Source: Planctomycetota bacterium (GTDB taxonomy: Bacteria > Planctomycetota > UBA1135 > UBA2386). From it: a stretch of 54,853 nucleotides of DNA. A program made the translations under genes and the position numbers. The notes below the pieces were generated by a model. It searched no databases and was not told where the DNA came from. It saw only the letters and a list, made by a program, of their open reading frames with translations. Positions 32,952 through 42,767 of the stretch are shown here, one piece after another (position 1 is the first letter of the stretch; each line of letters begins with the position of its first letter). The DNA is taken from positions 1-54,853 of the forward strand of contig JALORC010000037.1 in NCBI GenBank assembly GCA_025459175.1, in the 5' to 3' direction.

Positions 32952-34547
32952 ATGCCGTCATCGAACGTCCCCTTCGCAGCCCTGCTGCTGAGCTGCGGGT
33001 GCGGGCTGTGGTCCGCGGCCGTGGCGCAGGAATCGCCGGCCGACCGCTGGATCGTGCAGCTGCAGGATGCCGCTCCCGAGGCCCGGGCCGCCGCGCGTGC
33101 GGAGCTGCTCCGGCTCGGCGCCGCGGCGGTCGTTCGGCTCACCGGATACCTGGAGCACACCCAGCTCGAGCACGCGGCGGCCTGCCTCGAGGTGCTGACC
33201 GAGTTCGGGCCGCTGGCAGGCGGTGCCGTGCCGGCGCTGGCCGAGCTGGTGCGCAGGAAGCCGATGGACCGCCGCCGTGAACGTGTCGAGCTGCTGTTGG
33301 CGACCCTCGCCGAGCTGGTGCCGCATCACGAGGGGCCGGATCCCCTGCCGGGCCCGGAGTCTCTGATGCTCGGGATGGAGCTCGGGCTGTTCCAGCAGCC
33401 CGCCAGCAGTCTCGTGATGTGGCGACTCGCGGCGCGCAAGAAGCTGGCGCCACCGCAGGAACTCGCGGCGCTGCTGGTCACCCTGGGTGGCCGCGATCCG
33501 ATGGCGGTCGAGGTCGCGGTCGAACGGCTCGGCCGGCTCGGACCAGCGGCGGTGCCAGGGCTGCCGGCGTTGCGCGCGTTGCTCGATCGCGCCGAGCCGC
33601 GCCTGGTGCCGACCGAACATCGGGTGCCGCTGCATCGCAAGGCGGCGCGGGCGATCCTGTGCATCGCCCCCGACGGCGCCGAAGCCGCGGTTGCGCGTGA
33701 GGTGCTGGCCGGCACGTGGGCGCCGAAGGCACCGGCCGCGCCCGTGCTGCCCGAGCGCTTGCGAGCGCGGGTCGACGAGCTGGTGCTCGAGCTCCGCCGT
33801 TCCGAGGTGAAGAACCGCACGGCCGCTGCGGACAACTTGGTTGCCCTCGGCGCCGCGGCGGCGCTGCCAGTGGCGGCGCTGCTGAAGCCGGACGAGAACG
33901 CCGACACCTTGGTGGCCGCGCTCGATGTACTGCGCCGGCTCGGCAAGCAGGCCGCGCCGGCGACGCCGGCGATCGGCGAAGCCCTGCTCGCGCTGCCGGC
34001 GCCGCACACGATCGGCGTCGTGCGCGCGCTCGCCACGACCTTGCCGTGGTCGACGGATGTATTCGTGGTGCCGTCCCACAGCAGCAGCGTCGGCCATCTG
34101 CAGCTGCTCGGGCGTTCGATCGGTGGCACCATCGACGTGGCGTTCCTCAACGAGTTCGACGCCGCGTGGCGGGAGCTTCACTTTGCCCAGGCGGTGCCGA
34201 TCGATGCCTCGGTCGCCCAACTCGGCGACCTGCTCGGGGACAAGTCGGTGCTGCGCCGGCGGCGGGCGTTGGAGGTGATCGCGGCGCGTGGTGCCGCGTG
34301 TGTCGAACTGCTGCCGAAACTCGTGGCGGCGATGGAGCTGGAGCATCCAGGCGAGCCGCGGAACGAGCGCATCGATGCCCAGCGTTCGCGGGTGACCAAG
34401 GTCGATCGCACCGACGAGCTGCAGCGCCTGGCGGCCGCGGCGATCCTCGCCGTGGCGCCGGCCGACCATGCGCAGGTGCCGCTGGCCCGCGCGCGCCTCG
34501 AAGCGCCGGCTCCGCCGGCGCCGGCCGGCGGCTCCGCCGACAAGTAG
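32952..34547 (+). CDS. exported HEAT-repeat protein
   Basis: This 531-residue protein has a signal peptide (about residues 1-25) and then helical repeats of the HEAT/PBS-lyase type. Typical units are PEARAAARAELLRLGAAAV, EHAAACLEVLTEFGPLAGGA, AVEVAVERLGRLGPAAVPGL and DTLVAALDVLRRLGKQAAPA. Such alpha-solenoids bind other proteins and have no catalytic activity by themselves. GGAG lies 6 nt before the ATG at 32952. The Ala/Pro-rich tail may be a flexible end. Partners are unknown. Confidence 0.85.
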   Translation: MPSSNVPFAALLLSCGCGLWSAAVAQESPADRWIVQLQDAAPEARAAARAELLRLGAAAVVRLTGYLEHTQLEHAAACLEVLTEFGPLAGGAVPALAELVRRKPMDRRRERVELLLATLAELVPHHEGPDPLPGPESLMLGMELGLFQQPASSLVMWRLAARKKLAPPQELAALLVTLGGRDPMAVEVAVERLGRLGPAAVPGLPALRALLDRAEPRLVPTEHRVPLHRKAARAILCIAPDGAEAAVAREVLAGTWAPKAPAAPVLPERLRARVDELVLELRRSEVKNRTAAADNLVALGAAAALPVAALLKPDENADTLVAALDVLRRLGKQAAPATPAIGEALLALPAPHTIGVVRALATTLPWSTDVFVVPSHSSSVGHLQLLGRSIGGTIDVAFLNEFDAAWRELHFAQAVPIDASVAQLGDLLGDKSVLRRRRALEVIAARGAACVELLPKLVAAMELEHPGEPRNERIDAQRSRVTKVDRTDELQRLAAAAILAVAPADHAQVPLARARLEAPAPPAPAGGSADK

Positions 34548-34554
34548 CCCGGCC

Positions 34555-34579
34555 GCCGCGTCCGCCCGCTCGGCGCGGC
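34555..34579 (+). terminator. GC hairpin after the HEAT-repeat gene
   Basis: GCCGCG (34555-34560) pairs with CGCGGC (34574-34579), with an inner CCG/CGG extension past one bulged T. No T-run follows. Confidence 0.3.
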
Positions 34580-34593
34580 TGGCGACCGCGAAG

Positions 34594-34622
34594 TTGCCAA
34601 CGCCGGCGCGACCCCGACGATG
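34594..34622 (+). promoter_or_regulatory. promoter TTGCCA-17-ACGATG
   Basis: TTGCCA is 17 bp from ACGATG, which is 5 nt before the SDR ATG at 34628. The -35 is identical to those at 3343 and 10332; the -10 is poor. Confidence 0.35.
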
Positions 34623-34627
34623 CGCGC

Positions 34628-35446
34628 ATGCCCGCCGCCACCGCCGCCCGTCCGCTCGCCGTCGTCACCGGGGCCTCCGCCGGCATCGGTGCGGCGATGG
34701 CCCGCCTGCTCGCCGCGCGCGGCCACGACCTGGTGCTGGTCGCCCGGCGCACCGACCGCCTGCAGGCGCTGGCGAACGAACTGCAGCCGCACGGCGCGCG
34801 CTGCCACGTGATGCCCTGCGACCTCGCCGCGCCGGGCGCGGTGCCGGCGCTGCTCGCGCGGCTCGCCGCCGAGTGCCCGCCGGTCGCCCTGCTGGTCAAC
34901 AACGCCGGCTACGGCCTCGGCGCCAACTTCACCGCGCTGCCGTGGTCGGCGCACGACGCGTTCCTGCGCGTGCTGTTGCACAGCACCGTCGAACTCGCGC
35001 ACGGCGTGCTGCCGGGCATGCTGGAACGAAGGTCGGGCCGCATCGCCAACATCGCGTCGTTGGCCGCGTTCGCGCCCGATGCGCCCGGTTCGATGTACTC
35101 GGCGGCGAAGAAGTTCATGGTCTCGTTCACGCGCTCGCTGCAGGCCGAACTGCGCGGCAGCGGCGTCACCGCGACCGCGGTGTGCCCGGGCTTCACCTAC
35201 AGCGAGTTCCACGACGTGATGGGCAACCGCACCGAGATGAACTCGCTGCCGAGGTGGATGTGGATGGATGCCGACACCGTCGCCCGCCGCGGCCTCGACG
35301 CGGTGCTGGCGGGGCGCACGGTGGTGATCCCTGGCGCGGTGAACAAGGTGCTGGCGGGTCTGTGCCGGGTGTTGCCGCCAGGGCTCGTCACCCGGCTGTC
35401 GCCGCGCGCCGCGCTGCGCTGGAACCGGACCGACGTCGCAACCTGA
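34628..35446 (+). CDS. short-chain dehydrogenase/reductase
   Basis: This 272-residue classical SDR oxidoreductase has the nucleotide-binding motif TGASAGIG (14-21), NNAG at 91-94, catalytic Ser144, and YSAAK with Tyr157 and Lys161. Arg residues after the second strand (VARRTDRL) favour NADP(H). It is cytoplasmic, and the overall pattern resembles the acyl/steroid-like reductases of the YqjQ/DltE group. The substrate is unknown. The ATG at 34628 begins the conserved fold; another ATG at 34620 is in a different frame. Confidence 0.9.
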   Translation: MPAATAARPLAVVTGASAGIGAAMARLLAARGHDLVLVARRTDRLQALANELQPHGARCHVMPCDLAAPGAVPALLARLAAECPPVALLVNNAGYGLGANFTALPWSAHDAFLRVLLHSTVELAHGVLPGMLERRSGRIANIASLAAFAPDAPGSMYSAAKKFMVSFTRSLQAELRGSGVTATAVCPGFTYSEFHDVMGNRTEMNSLPRWMWMDADTVARRGLDAVLAGRTVVIPGAVNKVLAGLCRVLPPGLVTRLSPRAALRWNRTDVAT

Positions 35447-35521
35447 GCCCGTTGCCACCGCGGCTGTACATCGACTCAACATCCGGCGCGGAACCGTCGA
35501 TGAGACCGGCGGAGCCTTGCC

Positions 35522-37471
35522 ATGAACAGCATTCGGATGCCTCTGTCGGTCGGTGCGACGATCGTGTTCCTCACCGCCTGCGGCGGCGGTGGTGGTCTGG
35601 GCGGTAATCCAGCCAGCGCCACGTTCCGCAGCCGCAGCGCCGGCCTCGACGGCGGCGCGATCCTCTGCCTCGCCGGCGACGCCAGCAGCCGCCTGCATGC
35701 CGGCACGCGCCATCAAGGCGTGTTCCGCAGCGTCGACGGCGGCGCCACCTGGACCGCGACCAACGCCGGCCTGCCGGACGCGGTCGTGGTGCCGCTCGGT
35801 GGCCTCGCCAGCGTGCGCGCGCTCGCGGTCGATCCCGCCGACGGCAACATCGTCTACGCCGGCCTGCTGCGCGGCGGCGTCTATCGCAGCGACGACGGCG
35901 GCGTCACGTGGACCGTGCGCAACACCGGCCTCGGCGACCTCGACGTGCAGGCGCTGGCGATCGATCCGGCGACTCCGACGACCGTCTATGCGGCGACCGA
36001 CAGCGGCGTCTATCGCTCGAACAACGCCGGTGGCACGTGGAGCCGGCGCGCCACCGGCATGACCGACACCGACGTGCATGCCCTGGCGATCGCGCCGAGC
36101 GCGCCCGCGGTGCTCTATGCCGGCACCGACACCGGCGTGTATGTCAGCACCAACTCCGGCACGGTGTGGGCCGCGGCGGCCGCCGGCCCGTCCGACGTGT
36201 CGACGCTGCTGGTCGATCGCTTCGATCCGCTGACCGCCTATGCCGGTGGGGTGGCCGGCGGCATGTTCCGCACCGCCAATCAGGGCGCGTCGTGGACCGC
36301 GGCCACTTCGGGCCTGCCGAGCCTCTACCGGTTGCAGCAGCTGGTGGCGGATCCGTTGCTCAGCGGTCGGCTCTACGCCGCACTCGGTGGTGGTGGCGTG
36401 CGCGTCAGCAACGACGGCGGCGCGGTGTGGAGCCCGGTGGTGGGCGCCTTGCCGCACGCCGGCGTCACTGCGCTGCAGATCAGCAGCGGCGGCAATCGGC
36501 TGGTCGCGGCCACCGACGGCGGTGGTGCGTTCACGTCGACCGACAGCGGCGCCAGCTGGACCGCCACCAGCAGCGGTCTCACCGGCGGCGGCATCAGCGA
36601 CCTGGTGCAGTCCGCCATCGCGCCGTCGACGCTGTATGCGGCGACCGCGGCCGGCGTGTTCGTCACGGCCGATCGTGGGGTCACTTGGACCGCCGCGCGC
36701 AGCGGGCTCTCGCGCTGGGAGACCCAGGCGCTGGCGATCGTGTCGAACGATGCGGCGACCGCGTTCGTCGGCACCGCGACCGCCGGCGTGTTCCGCACCC
36801 AGGACCGCGGCGCCAACTGGACCGCGGTCAACACCGGCCTCACCGACCTGGACGTCAATGCGCTGGCGATCGTCACCGGCAGTTCGGTCAACCTGTACGC
36901 CGGCACCGAGACCAACGGCGTGTTCCGCAGCTTCGACGGCGGTGCGTCGTGGGCGGCGAGCAACAGTGGGCTCGGCAACCTGAACGTGCGCGCGCTGGCG
37001 CTCGACCCGACCGACGGCAACCGCGTGTTCGCGGCGACGCGCAGCGGCATGTTCCGTTCGCTCGACGGCGGCGCCACGTGGGCCGGCGCCAACAACAACC
37101 TGAACGATCCGGTGCTGCAGTGCGTCGTGATCGACCCGAGCGAGCCCGCGGTGGTGTTCGCCGGCACCACCAACGACGGCGTCTACCGCACGCTCGACGG
37201 CGGCCAGAACTGGCAGCGCCGCAACACCGGCCTGCTCGCCGACACCATCGTGCGCATCGTCGTGGTGCCGGGCAGCAACACCGTCTACGCGGCGAGTGCC
37301 GGCGATGCCGACGACGGTCGCAATCCCGGTGTGTATCGCAGCGATGACCGCGGCGACACCTGGACGCCGATGCTCGATGGCCTCGCCCCGCAGGCGGTGA
37401 CGGCGCTGATGCTCGAGTCGGGGAACTCGCTGTGGGCCGGCACCGCCGGCGGCGGGTTGTTCCGTCGCTGA
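35522..37471 (+). CDS. BNR/Asp-box beta-propeller lipoprotein
   Basis: This 649-residue lipoprotein (lipobox FLTAC, then a Gly-rich linker) is built of repeated Asp-box hairpins. I count about 13 of the form F/Y-R-S-x-D-G-G-x-x-W-T, each followed by NTGL or SGL turns and strands like VQALAIDPA. It is the sortilin/photosystem-stability-factor style of propeller, probably two rings or one large ring, and sits on the cell surface. GGAGCC lies about 7 nt before the ATG. TTGCCA at 35452-35457 may be a -35. No catalytic residues were seen. Confidence 0.88.
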   Translation: MNSIRMPLSVGATIVFLTACGGGGGLGGNPASATFRSRSAGLDGGAILCLAGDASSRLHAGTRHQGVFRSVDGGATWTATNAGLPDAVVVPLGGLASVRALAVDPADGNIVYAGLLRGGVYRSDDGGVTWTVRNTGLGDLDVQALAIDPATPTTVYAATDSGVYRSNNAGGTWSRRATGMTDTDVHALAIAPSAPAVLYAGTDTGVYVSTNSGTVWAAAAAGPSDVSTLLVDRFDPLTAYAGGVAGGMFRTANQGASWTAATSGLPSLYRLQQLVADPLLSGRLYAALGGGGVRVSNDGGAVWSPVVGALPHAGVTALQISSGGNRLVAATDGGGAFTSTDSGASWTATSSGLTGGGISDLVQSAIAPSTLYAATAAGVFVTADRGVTWTAARSGLSRWETQALAIVSNDAATAFVGTATAGVFRTQDRGANWTAVNTGLTDLDVNALAIVTGSSVNLYAGTETNGVFRSFDGGASWAASNSGLGNLNVRALALDPTDGNRVFAATRSGMFRSLDGGATWAGANNNLNDPVLQCVVIDPSEPAVVFAGTTNDGVYRTLDGGQNWQRRNTGLLADTIVRIVVVPGSNTVYAASAGDADDGRNPGVYRSDDRGDTWTPMLDGLAPQAVTALMLESGNSLWAGTAGGGLFRR

Positions 37472-37490
37472 GCGGCGGGTCCGCCCCCGA

Positions 37491-38945
37491 TCAGCGCTGC
37501 GGGTCGTGCGGCAGCGAACCGCGCGCGGCGCGCAGGTAGCCGAACGGGGTCAGGAAGCGGAAGTTCGACACCCGCCCCGTGTAGACGTCGGCGTGGCGTT
37601 CGATCTGGCGCGCGAGGCGGCTCTTGTCGTTGCCGGCGCGCATCGACGGGCCCCAGACCGGGTGGCCGAGTGCCGACACCTGTCGGGTCAGCGGCACGAT
37701 GCGCTGGTCGAGCGCCTCGACCTCCTGGCGCACCGCGCGCAGCCGTTCCTGCACCGCGGCCGGGCCGCCATCGATGGTGGCCGGCGCCGGACCGCCGCGC
37801 TCGCGGCGCTGCAGCCACAGCCGCAGCAGCGCCTGCTCGCGGTCGAGCCGTTCCTTGTCGCGCATCAGCGCGTCGAGTTCGGCCTGGCCGACCAGGAACT
37901 CGCGTTCGGCGCGTACTTCCTGTTCGAGCTCGCGCAGCACCAGCGCCGTGCGCCAGCGGCGGATCTGGCTGGAGACATGTACGTCGGCGTAGACGTGGTC
38001 GCCGACGTAGAGGATCTCGCTGCCGTCGATGCCGAAGTGCTGCTGCACCGCGTGCGCGTTGCCGCCGCGGTAGACGACGCCGGCGCGCAGCGGCCCCTGC
38101 AGCGGCCGCACTGCCCCCTCGTCGTCGACGACCTCCTGGAACGGTGCCTGCTGCTCGAAGAAGCCCGGCTTCCTGGCCTGCACCACGACGAGGTCGAACA
38201 GGTCGCGCCAGTGCATGCCGCGTTCGCCGCTGCTGCCGAGGTAGCGGTCGAACGCGTAGCCCATCATCGCCTTGGTGTAGTGCCACTCCGAATTGGTGGC
38301 GAGGAACAGCTTCTTGCCCGCCTGCTTCAGGTCGAGCAGGGTCTGCGCGAGATCGGGGTCGAGATCGACGAAGCGATCGGGGTCACCGATGATCTCGGCC
38401 TTGAGCTGGCCCTCGAGGTGGGCCGCGTTCATGGTGTCGCCGACCAGCGCGTAGAGGCTCTGGTAGGTGTGCTGGCCGGGCAGGTCGCCGCGGTCGAGCA
38501 GGTCGACCAGCTGGCCGTAGATGCACGCCTCCGACAGCGAGAACAGCGTGTTGAGGAACACCCAGCGCGGCAGGCTGAGGTCGACCCAGATCTGGCTGTA
38601 GACGCGCCGCTGCTGGTCGTGCGGCAGCAGTCGGGTGCCGTGCGACGCCATCGTCACGTAGCCGAAGCGATTGGCCTTGACGATGTTGCCGAGCTGCACG
38701 TCGAGGATGAGGCCGCGCGCGAAAAGTTCGGGATCGAACCGCAGCTCGCCGACCGGCAGGCCGCGGTCGAGCAGGCGCTGCTGCACATGGGCATAGGCGC
38801 GCGTCTCCCAGGCCACGACATCGTAGTGGACCAGCGTGTAGTCCATGTCGAAGCCGACCGCGCGGATCGAGCGCATGTTCAGCGTCCGGTTGCAGAACAG
38901 GGCGCGTTCGGGAGGAGCCTGGTGGTCGGTGCGGCCGGTCGCCAT
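37491..38945 (-). CDS. HAD-type purine 5'-nucleotidase (NT5C2-like)
   Basis: This 484-residue cytoplasmic enzyme belongs to the HAD-IG 5'-nucleotidase family. Motif I is GFDMDYTL with Asp33 and Asp35, followed by YDVVAWE; LFLATNSEWHYT is motif II, and ILYVGDHVYADV carries the motif IV acidic residues. It would hydrolyse nucleoside monophosphates such as IMP or GMP. The C-terminal ~130 residues contain a long charged, coiled-coil-like helix. TAGAAC is 6 nt before the ATG at 38945 on this strand. Met24 (38876) is an alternative start nearer the conserved core. Confidence 0.9.
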   Translation of the reverse strand: MATGRTDHQAPPERALFCNRTLNMRSIRAVGFDMDYTLVHYDVVAWETRAYAHVQQRLLDRGLPVGELRFDPELFARGLILDVQLGNIVKANRFGYVTMASHGTRLLPHDQQRRVYSQIWVDLSLPRWVFLNTLFSLSEACIYGQLVDLLDRGDLPGQHTYQSLYALVGDTMNAAHLEGQLKAEIIGDPDRFVDLDPDLAQTLLDLKQAGKKLFLATNSEWHYTKAMMGYAFDRYLGSSGERGMHWRDLFDLVVVQARKPGFFEQQAPFQEVVDDEGAVRPLQGPLRAGVVYRGGNAHAVQQHFGIDGSEILYVGDHVYADVHVSSQIRRWRTALVLRELEQEVRAEREFLVGQAELDALMRDKERLDREQALLRLWLQRRERGGPAPATIDGGPAAVQERLRAVRQEVEALDQRIVPLTRQVSALGHPVWGPSMRAGNDKSRLARQIERHADVYTGRVSNFRFLTPFGYLRAARGSLPHDPQR

Positions 38946-38951
38946 CCCGTC

Positions 38952-38957
38952 GTTCTA
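38952..38957 (-). promoter_or_regulatory. -10 box TAGAAC, likely leaderless
   Basis: TAGAAC on the minus strand ends 6 nt before the nucleotidase ATG; no ribosome site is seen. Confidence 0.4.
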
Positions 38958-39042
38958 CCGCCGCCGGCCAGGGTCCTGCCATCGGCAACATCGAAGCCTG
39001 GGCGTCGGATGCTGGCGGCCGCACGAGGTGCCATCGAAGCGC

Positions 39043-39048
39043 TACAAT
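39043..39048 (+). promoter_or_regulatory. -10 box TACAAT, likely leaderless
   Basis: TACAAT, the closest match to the classical -10 in the window, ends 6 nt before the ATG at 39055. The -35 region is not recognisable. Confidence 0.5.
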
Positions 39049-39054
39049 GCTCGA

Positions 39055-42000
39055 ATGGGCTGCCGCTGTCGATTCGGGTCGTGGTGGGTCGTCGGTCTGC
39101 TGTTGCTGCTGACCGGTTGCGGCTCCGGCCTGATCACCGGCATCGTGGCCGGCAGCGACTCGCGGCGACCGGCGCCCCCGGAGTTGACCTTGCTCCAGCC
39201 GCAGTTGCCGTTGGCACCGAGCCCGGGCACCACCGTGACGGTGCTGATCCGCAACTCGGAGATCGCCGTCGGTACCCGGTTGGAGGTGATCCTCGTCGCC
39301 GATTCCGGCGCCGGGTCGATCGAGGTCGAACAGTCGGATCCGCAGTTGTCGGTGCAGTCGGGCGCGCCCTCGGTCACGTTCACGTTGGTCACCACCGGCA
39401 TGCCGCGCACCGCGGATCTGGCCGGCAGGATCGTCGTCAAGGCCGACGGTCGACCGATCGGCGAACCGAAGCCGGTCGATCTGCTGCGGCAGCCGATCGC
39501 GGTGCTGGCGACCGCGGGACCGAGTTTCGTGTCGGCCGGCGGTGGCGAGGTGGAACTGCTGGTCGCCGGTCTGCGCGTCACCGCGGCGAGCCAGCTGCAG
39601 GTGTTGGTGCACGTCCCGGATCCGGATGCGCCGCCGGTGGGGAAGGCGCGCGGACGCATCACGCGGGCGGCGACCGACGTCGAGCTGGTGCCGAACGGCG
39701 ACGGCACCGCCGCGGTGCGCGCCACCTTGCCCGGCAACACGTTCCCCGTGCAGGCCGTGGTCGAGGTCCGCGACGCGATCGCCGGAGAGTCGACCCCGAT
39801 CACCGATCTGTTCTACCAACCGCGGATCGACCTGGTTTCGCCCAGCCAGGGCCCGACCACCGGCACCAGCGAGCCGACCCTGATCGGCATCGCGCTGGTG
39901 CCGCGCGACTTCGGCATCGGGGGCGCGGCGCCGCTTCGGTTCGGCGACGTCGAGCTGTCGTTCCGCAAGGGCGGGCGTCGTATCGATCTGCCGGCCAGCG
40001 ACCTGCTGGTCGCCCAGTCGGACAGCGAACAGCTGCGTTTCCGCATGCCGTCGTCGCCGGACGGGCGGCCCGGCCCGGTCGACATCCGGTTGCGGGTCTG
40101 GATGGAACGGGTCGACGCCGAGGGCAACCGCACGCGGGTCGAGGCCACGGTCACCGCGACCGGGCGGTTCCTGTTCGCCAACCCGGACCCGTTCTTCGGG
40201 CCACGCGGCACGGTGCTCGAACAGGCGCCGGTCGCGGTGGCACCGATCCTGCTCGACAGCGCGACGGGGGCGTTGGCGCAGCCCGACACCGAGCCAGCGG
40301 TCGACTTCATGGCGCTGACCGAGATCGCGGGGGTCGCGCATCTGCAGCTGCTGTTGGCGCAGGGCAACGGCATGTTCCAGCGCTTCGCGGCGCCGCGGCA
40401 GATCGGCAGCCACGAGCAGCCGGCCGAACGGGGGCCGCGCGATCTGTGCGTCGGCGACTTCGACGGTGATGCGGTGCCGGACGTGTTCGTCGTCAATGCC
40501 GGCGCGGCGAGTGCCGTGCACCAGATCGTGCTCGGTCAGGTGCGGCCGTTGCCGCCGCTCGGTGACGTGCGCGGTGTCGTCGCGGCCGGTGGCAGCAGCC
40601 GCGGTCGCGTCGCCGATTTCGATGGCGACGGGCGCCAGGACGTGCTGTTGGTGCCGGGGCCCGAAGCGCTGCCGTCGCAGTTGCCGCACGTGTTGTTGTC
40701 GCGGCCTCTGGGCATCGGTCGGCCGGCGTTCGCGGCGCCGGTCGACGTGCTGGTCCGCGACTACGACTACGAAGCGGTCGAGGTCGCCGATCTCGACGGG
40801 GATACCGTGTTGGACATCGCCGTCGCGAACGGCACCACCGGCAGGCTCGACGTCGCCTACGGCAACGGCGACGGCACGTTCACCAACGGGGTGGCGTTGG
40901 ACATCGCGGTGCCGGCGCTGCAGTCGCGTGCGGTCAGCCTGCATGCGCTGCGCGACGGTCTTCGGCAGTCGCTGGCGGTGGCGTTGGCCGGTCGGGTGGA
41001 GCAGTCGCCGTCACCGGCGGTCGCGATCCTGCGTCAGGATGCGCTGCGCGTCTACTCGGCGCCGGCGCAAGGTGGGATCCTGCAGGCGGAACTGCCGGCC
41101 ATCACCACCACGCTGGTCGAGAACCTCGACGAGGACCCGGCCGGGCAGCTCGAGATGCTGGTCGCCTTCGCGGACGGGAGCGAGCTGCTGCTGCTGCAAC
41201 TGCGTCGCGATCAGGACCTGCGCGCGCTGCGGTTCGACCTGGCGACGGCCGGCACCGTGCTGACGGGTTCCGAGCCGGCCCGGGAAATCCGCTCGTTGAC
41301 GTTCGACCGCGCCTTCCCGCGCACCGCCGGATCGGACGGTGCGCGCGCCGTGTTCGTCGTGCACGAGACCCTGGTCGGCGGGGAACTCGAACAGCGGCTG
41401 TCGACCCGGTTGATCCCGCCGCAGTCGGCGTTGCAGGTGCTGCCGTCCGACGCCGGCGGCCAGGTCGAGCCCGGTTTCGAGGACCTGGTGGCCGGCAACT
41501 TCAGCGACGTCGATCCCGGCGACTCCGGGCCGGTGCGCAACCTGGCGCTGTTGCAGCAAGCGTCGCCGGGGCAGGCGTCGCGGATCCTGCTGATCGAGAA
41601 CGACGGCTTCGGGGGCTTCCCGGGGGAAGGTGCGCGTCTCGAGCGCAGCGACCTGCTGGTGGGATCGCTCACCTTGATGTCCGGCGGATCGGGCACCCAC
41701 GATCGTCTGTTGTTCGGCACTGTCGAGTCGGTGTTCGGGGTCTGGGACCCGGCTGCCACCGGGCTGCAGTTGGCGGAGTCGTCGCCGCTTCGCCTGGTCA
41801 GCGACGATCCACTGCTGCGGGGCCTCGACCTCGCGCCGGGCACCTGCGTGGTGGTCGGCGACGTCGACGGCGATGGCTACCAGGATGCGGTCGTGCTGCT
41901 GTCGTTCGGGCTGGCGGGCGCCGAACAGTCGGCGATCGCGTTGTTGCGGGGCAAGTCGGGCAGCAGCCCCGGCGAGTTCCCGTTCGAGATGCCGACGGCG

Positions 42001-42714
42001 TTGACGCCGGTGCACGGGCGCTCGACGGCCCTGGTGCTGGGGGACTTCGCCGCCGACGGGGCCATCCCGCCGCGGCTCGAGCTCGCGGTCGCGGTGCCGG
42101 ACGGCACGGCGGCGGGAGGGGTCGACGGCAATCATGTGCGGTTCTTCCGCTACCGGACCGACCTCGATCGGTTCGTACCCGGAGCCGCCGCCGGTGGGCC
42201 GCAGGTGCTGCTGGCGGGCGACGGGCCGACGGCGCTGGCTGCCGCCGACTTCGACCGCGATGGCTCGGTCGACCTGCTGGTCGCCGGTGACGACGGCCGG
42301 CTCCGACTGTTCCGCAACTCGGCCGGGCCGGATCCCGACGGTGGGGTGGTGGTGGGTTCGTTCGTGCTGGCCGGCGCGCCGCAGCCGGTTTCCCCCGGAT
42401 TGCCCCGGCGCCTGCAGCTCGGCGACATCAACGGCGACGGCAGCGTCGATGCGATCGTCGGGGTCGAGTTCACGTCGCCGCTGACGCAGCTGCGCAGCAC
42501 CACCGTCGCCGTCTACCTCAGCACCGGGACGGGCGAGTTCGGGGAGGCGCGGCCCTTGTCCACGTTCCGGCTCGGACAGCGCAATGACCGACTGGTGTTC
42601 GATCTCGGCGACTGGAACAGCGACGACGTGCTCGACCTGCTGGTCGGTTGGAACACCGTCCAGCCCCGGCTGACCGGCAACAACCTGCGCGTGTTGTTCG
42701 GCGGCACGCGGTAG
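39055..42714 (+). CDS. giant FG-GAP repeat lipoprotein
   Basis: This 1219-residue protein has a lipoprotein signal (LLLLTGC). The N-terminal ~370 residues are beta-rich modules, including an IPT/TIG-like segment starting RIDLVSPSQGPTTGTSEP. The rest holds FG-GAP/VCBS calcium-binding motifs, for example FDGDGRQDVLLV, LDGDTVLDIAVA, VDGDGYQDAVVL, FDRDGSVDLLVA and INGDGSVDAIVG, about seven in all. It should be a surface-anchored integrin-alpha-like propeller with an adhesive or binding role. The start is the ATG directly behind TACAAT and at the head of the lipoprotein signal; the frame is open 70 codons further upstream. Confidence 0.88.
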   Translation: MGCRCRFGSWWVVGLLLLLTGCGSGLITGIVAGSDSRRPAPPELTLLQPQLPLAPSPGTTVTVLIRNSEIAVGTRLEVILVADSGAGSIEVEQSDPQLSVQSGAPSVTFTLVTTGMPRTADLAGRIVVKADGRPIGEPKPVDLLRQPIAVLATAGPSFVSAGGGEVELLVAGLRVTAASQLQVLVHVPDPDAPPVGKARGRITRAATDVELVPNGDGTAAVRATLPGNTFPVQAVVEVRDAIAGESTPITDLFYQPRIDLVSPSQGPTTGTSEPTLIGIALVPRDFGIGGAAPLRFGDVELSFRKGGRRIDLPASDLLVAQSDSEQLRFRMPSSPDGRPGPVDIRLRVWMERVDAEGNRTRVEATVTATGRFLFANPDPFFGPRGTVLEQAPVAVAPILLDSATGALAQPDTEPAVDFMALTEIAGVAHLQLLLAQGNGMFQRFAAPRQIGSHEQPAERGPRDLCVGDFDGDAVPDVFVVNAGAASAVHQIVLGQVRPLPPLGDVRGVVAAGGSSRGRVADFDGDGRQDVLLVPGPEALPSQLPHVLLSRPLGIGRPAFAAPVDVLVRDYDYEAVEVADLDGDTVLDIAVANGTTGRLDVAYGNGDGTFTNGVALDIAVPALQSRAVSLHALRDGLRQSLAVALAGRVEQSPSPAVAILRQDALRVYSAPAQGGILQAELPAITTTLVENLDEDPAGQLEMLVAFADGSELLLLQLRRDQDLRALRFDLATAGTVLTGSEPAREIRSLTFDRAFPRTAGSDGARAVFVVHETLVGGELEQRLSTRLIPPQSALQVLPSDAGGQVEPGFEDLVAGNFSDVDPGDSGPVRNLALLQQASPGQASRILLIENDGFGGFPGEGARLERSDLLVGSLTLMSGGSGTHDRLLFGTVESVFGVWDPAATGLQLAESSPLRLVSDDPLLRGLDLAPGTCVVVGDVDGDGYQDAVVLLSFGLAGAEQSAIALLRGKSGSSPGEFPFEMPTALTPVHGRSTALVLGDFAADGAIPPRLELAVAVPDGTAAGGVDGNHVRFFRYRTDLDRFVPGAAAGGPQVLLAGDGPTALAAADFDRDGSVDLLVAGDDGRLRLFRNSAGPDPDGGVVVGSFVLAGAPQPVSPGLPRRLQLGDINGDGSVDAIVGVEFTSPLTQLRSTTVAVYLSTGTGEFGEARPLSTFRLGQRNDRLVFDLGDWNSDDVLDLLVGWNTVQPRLTGNNLRVLFGGTR

Positions 42715-42752
42715 TCGGCGCGCGGAAGTGGCGGCGGACCCGCCTGGTTGCC

Positions 42753-42758
42753 TATGGT
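42753..42758 (+). promoter_or_regulatory. -10 box TATGGT, likely leaderless
   Basis: TATGGT is 9 nt before the ATG at 42768, with no ribosome site between. Confidence 0.4.
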
Positions 42759-42767
42759 TCGGCCCGC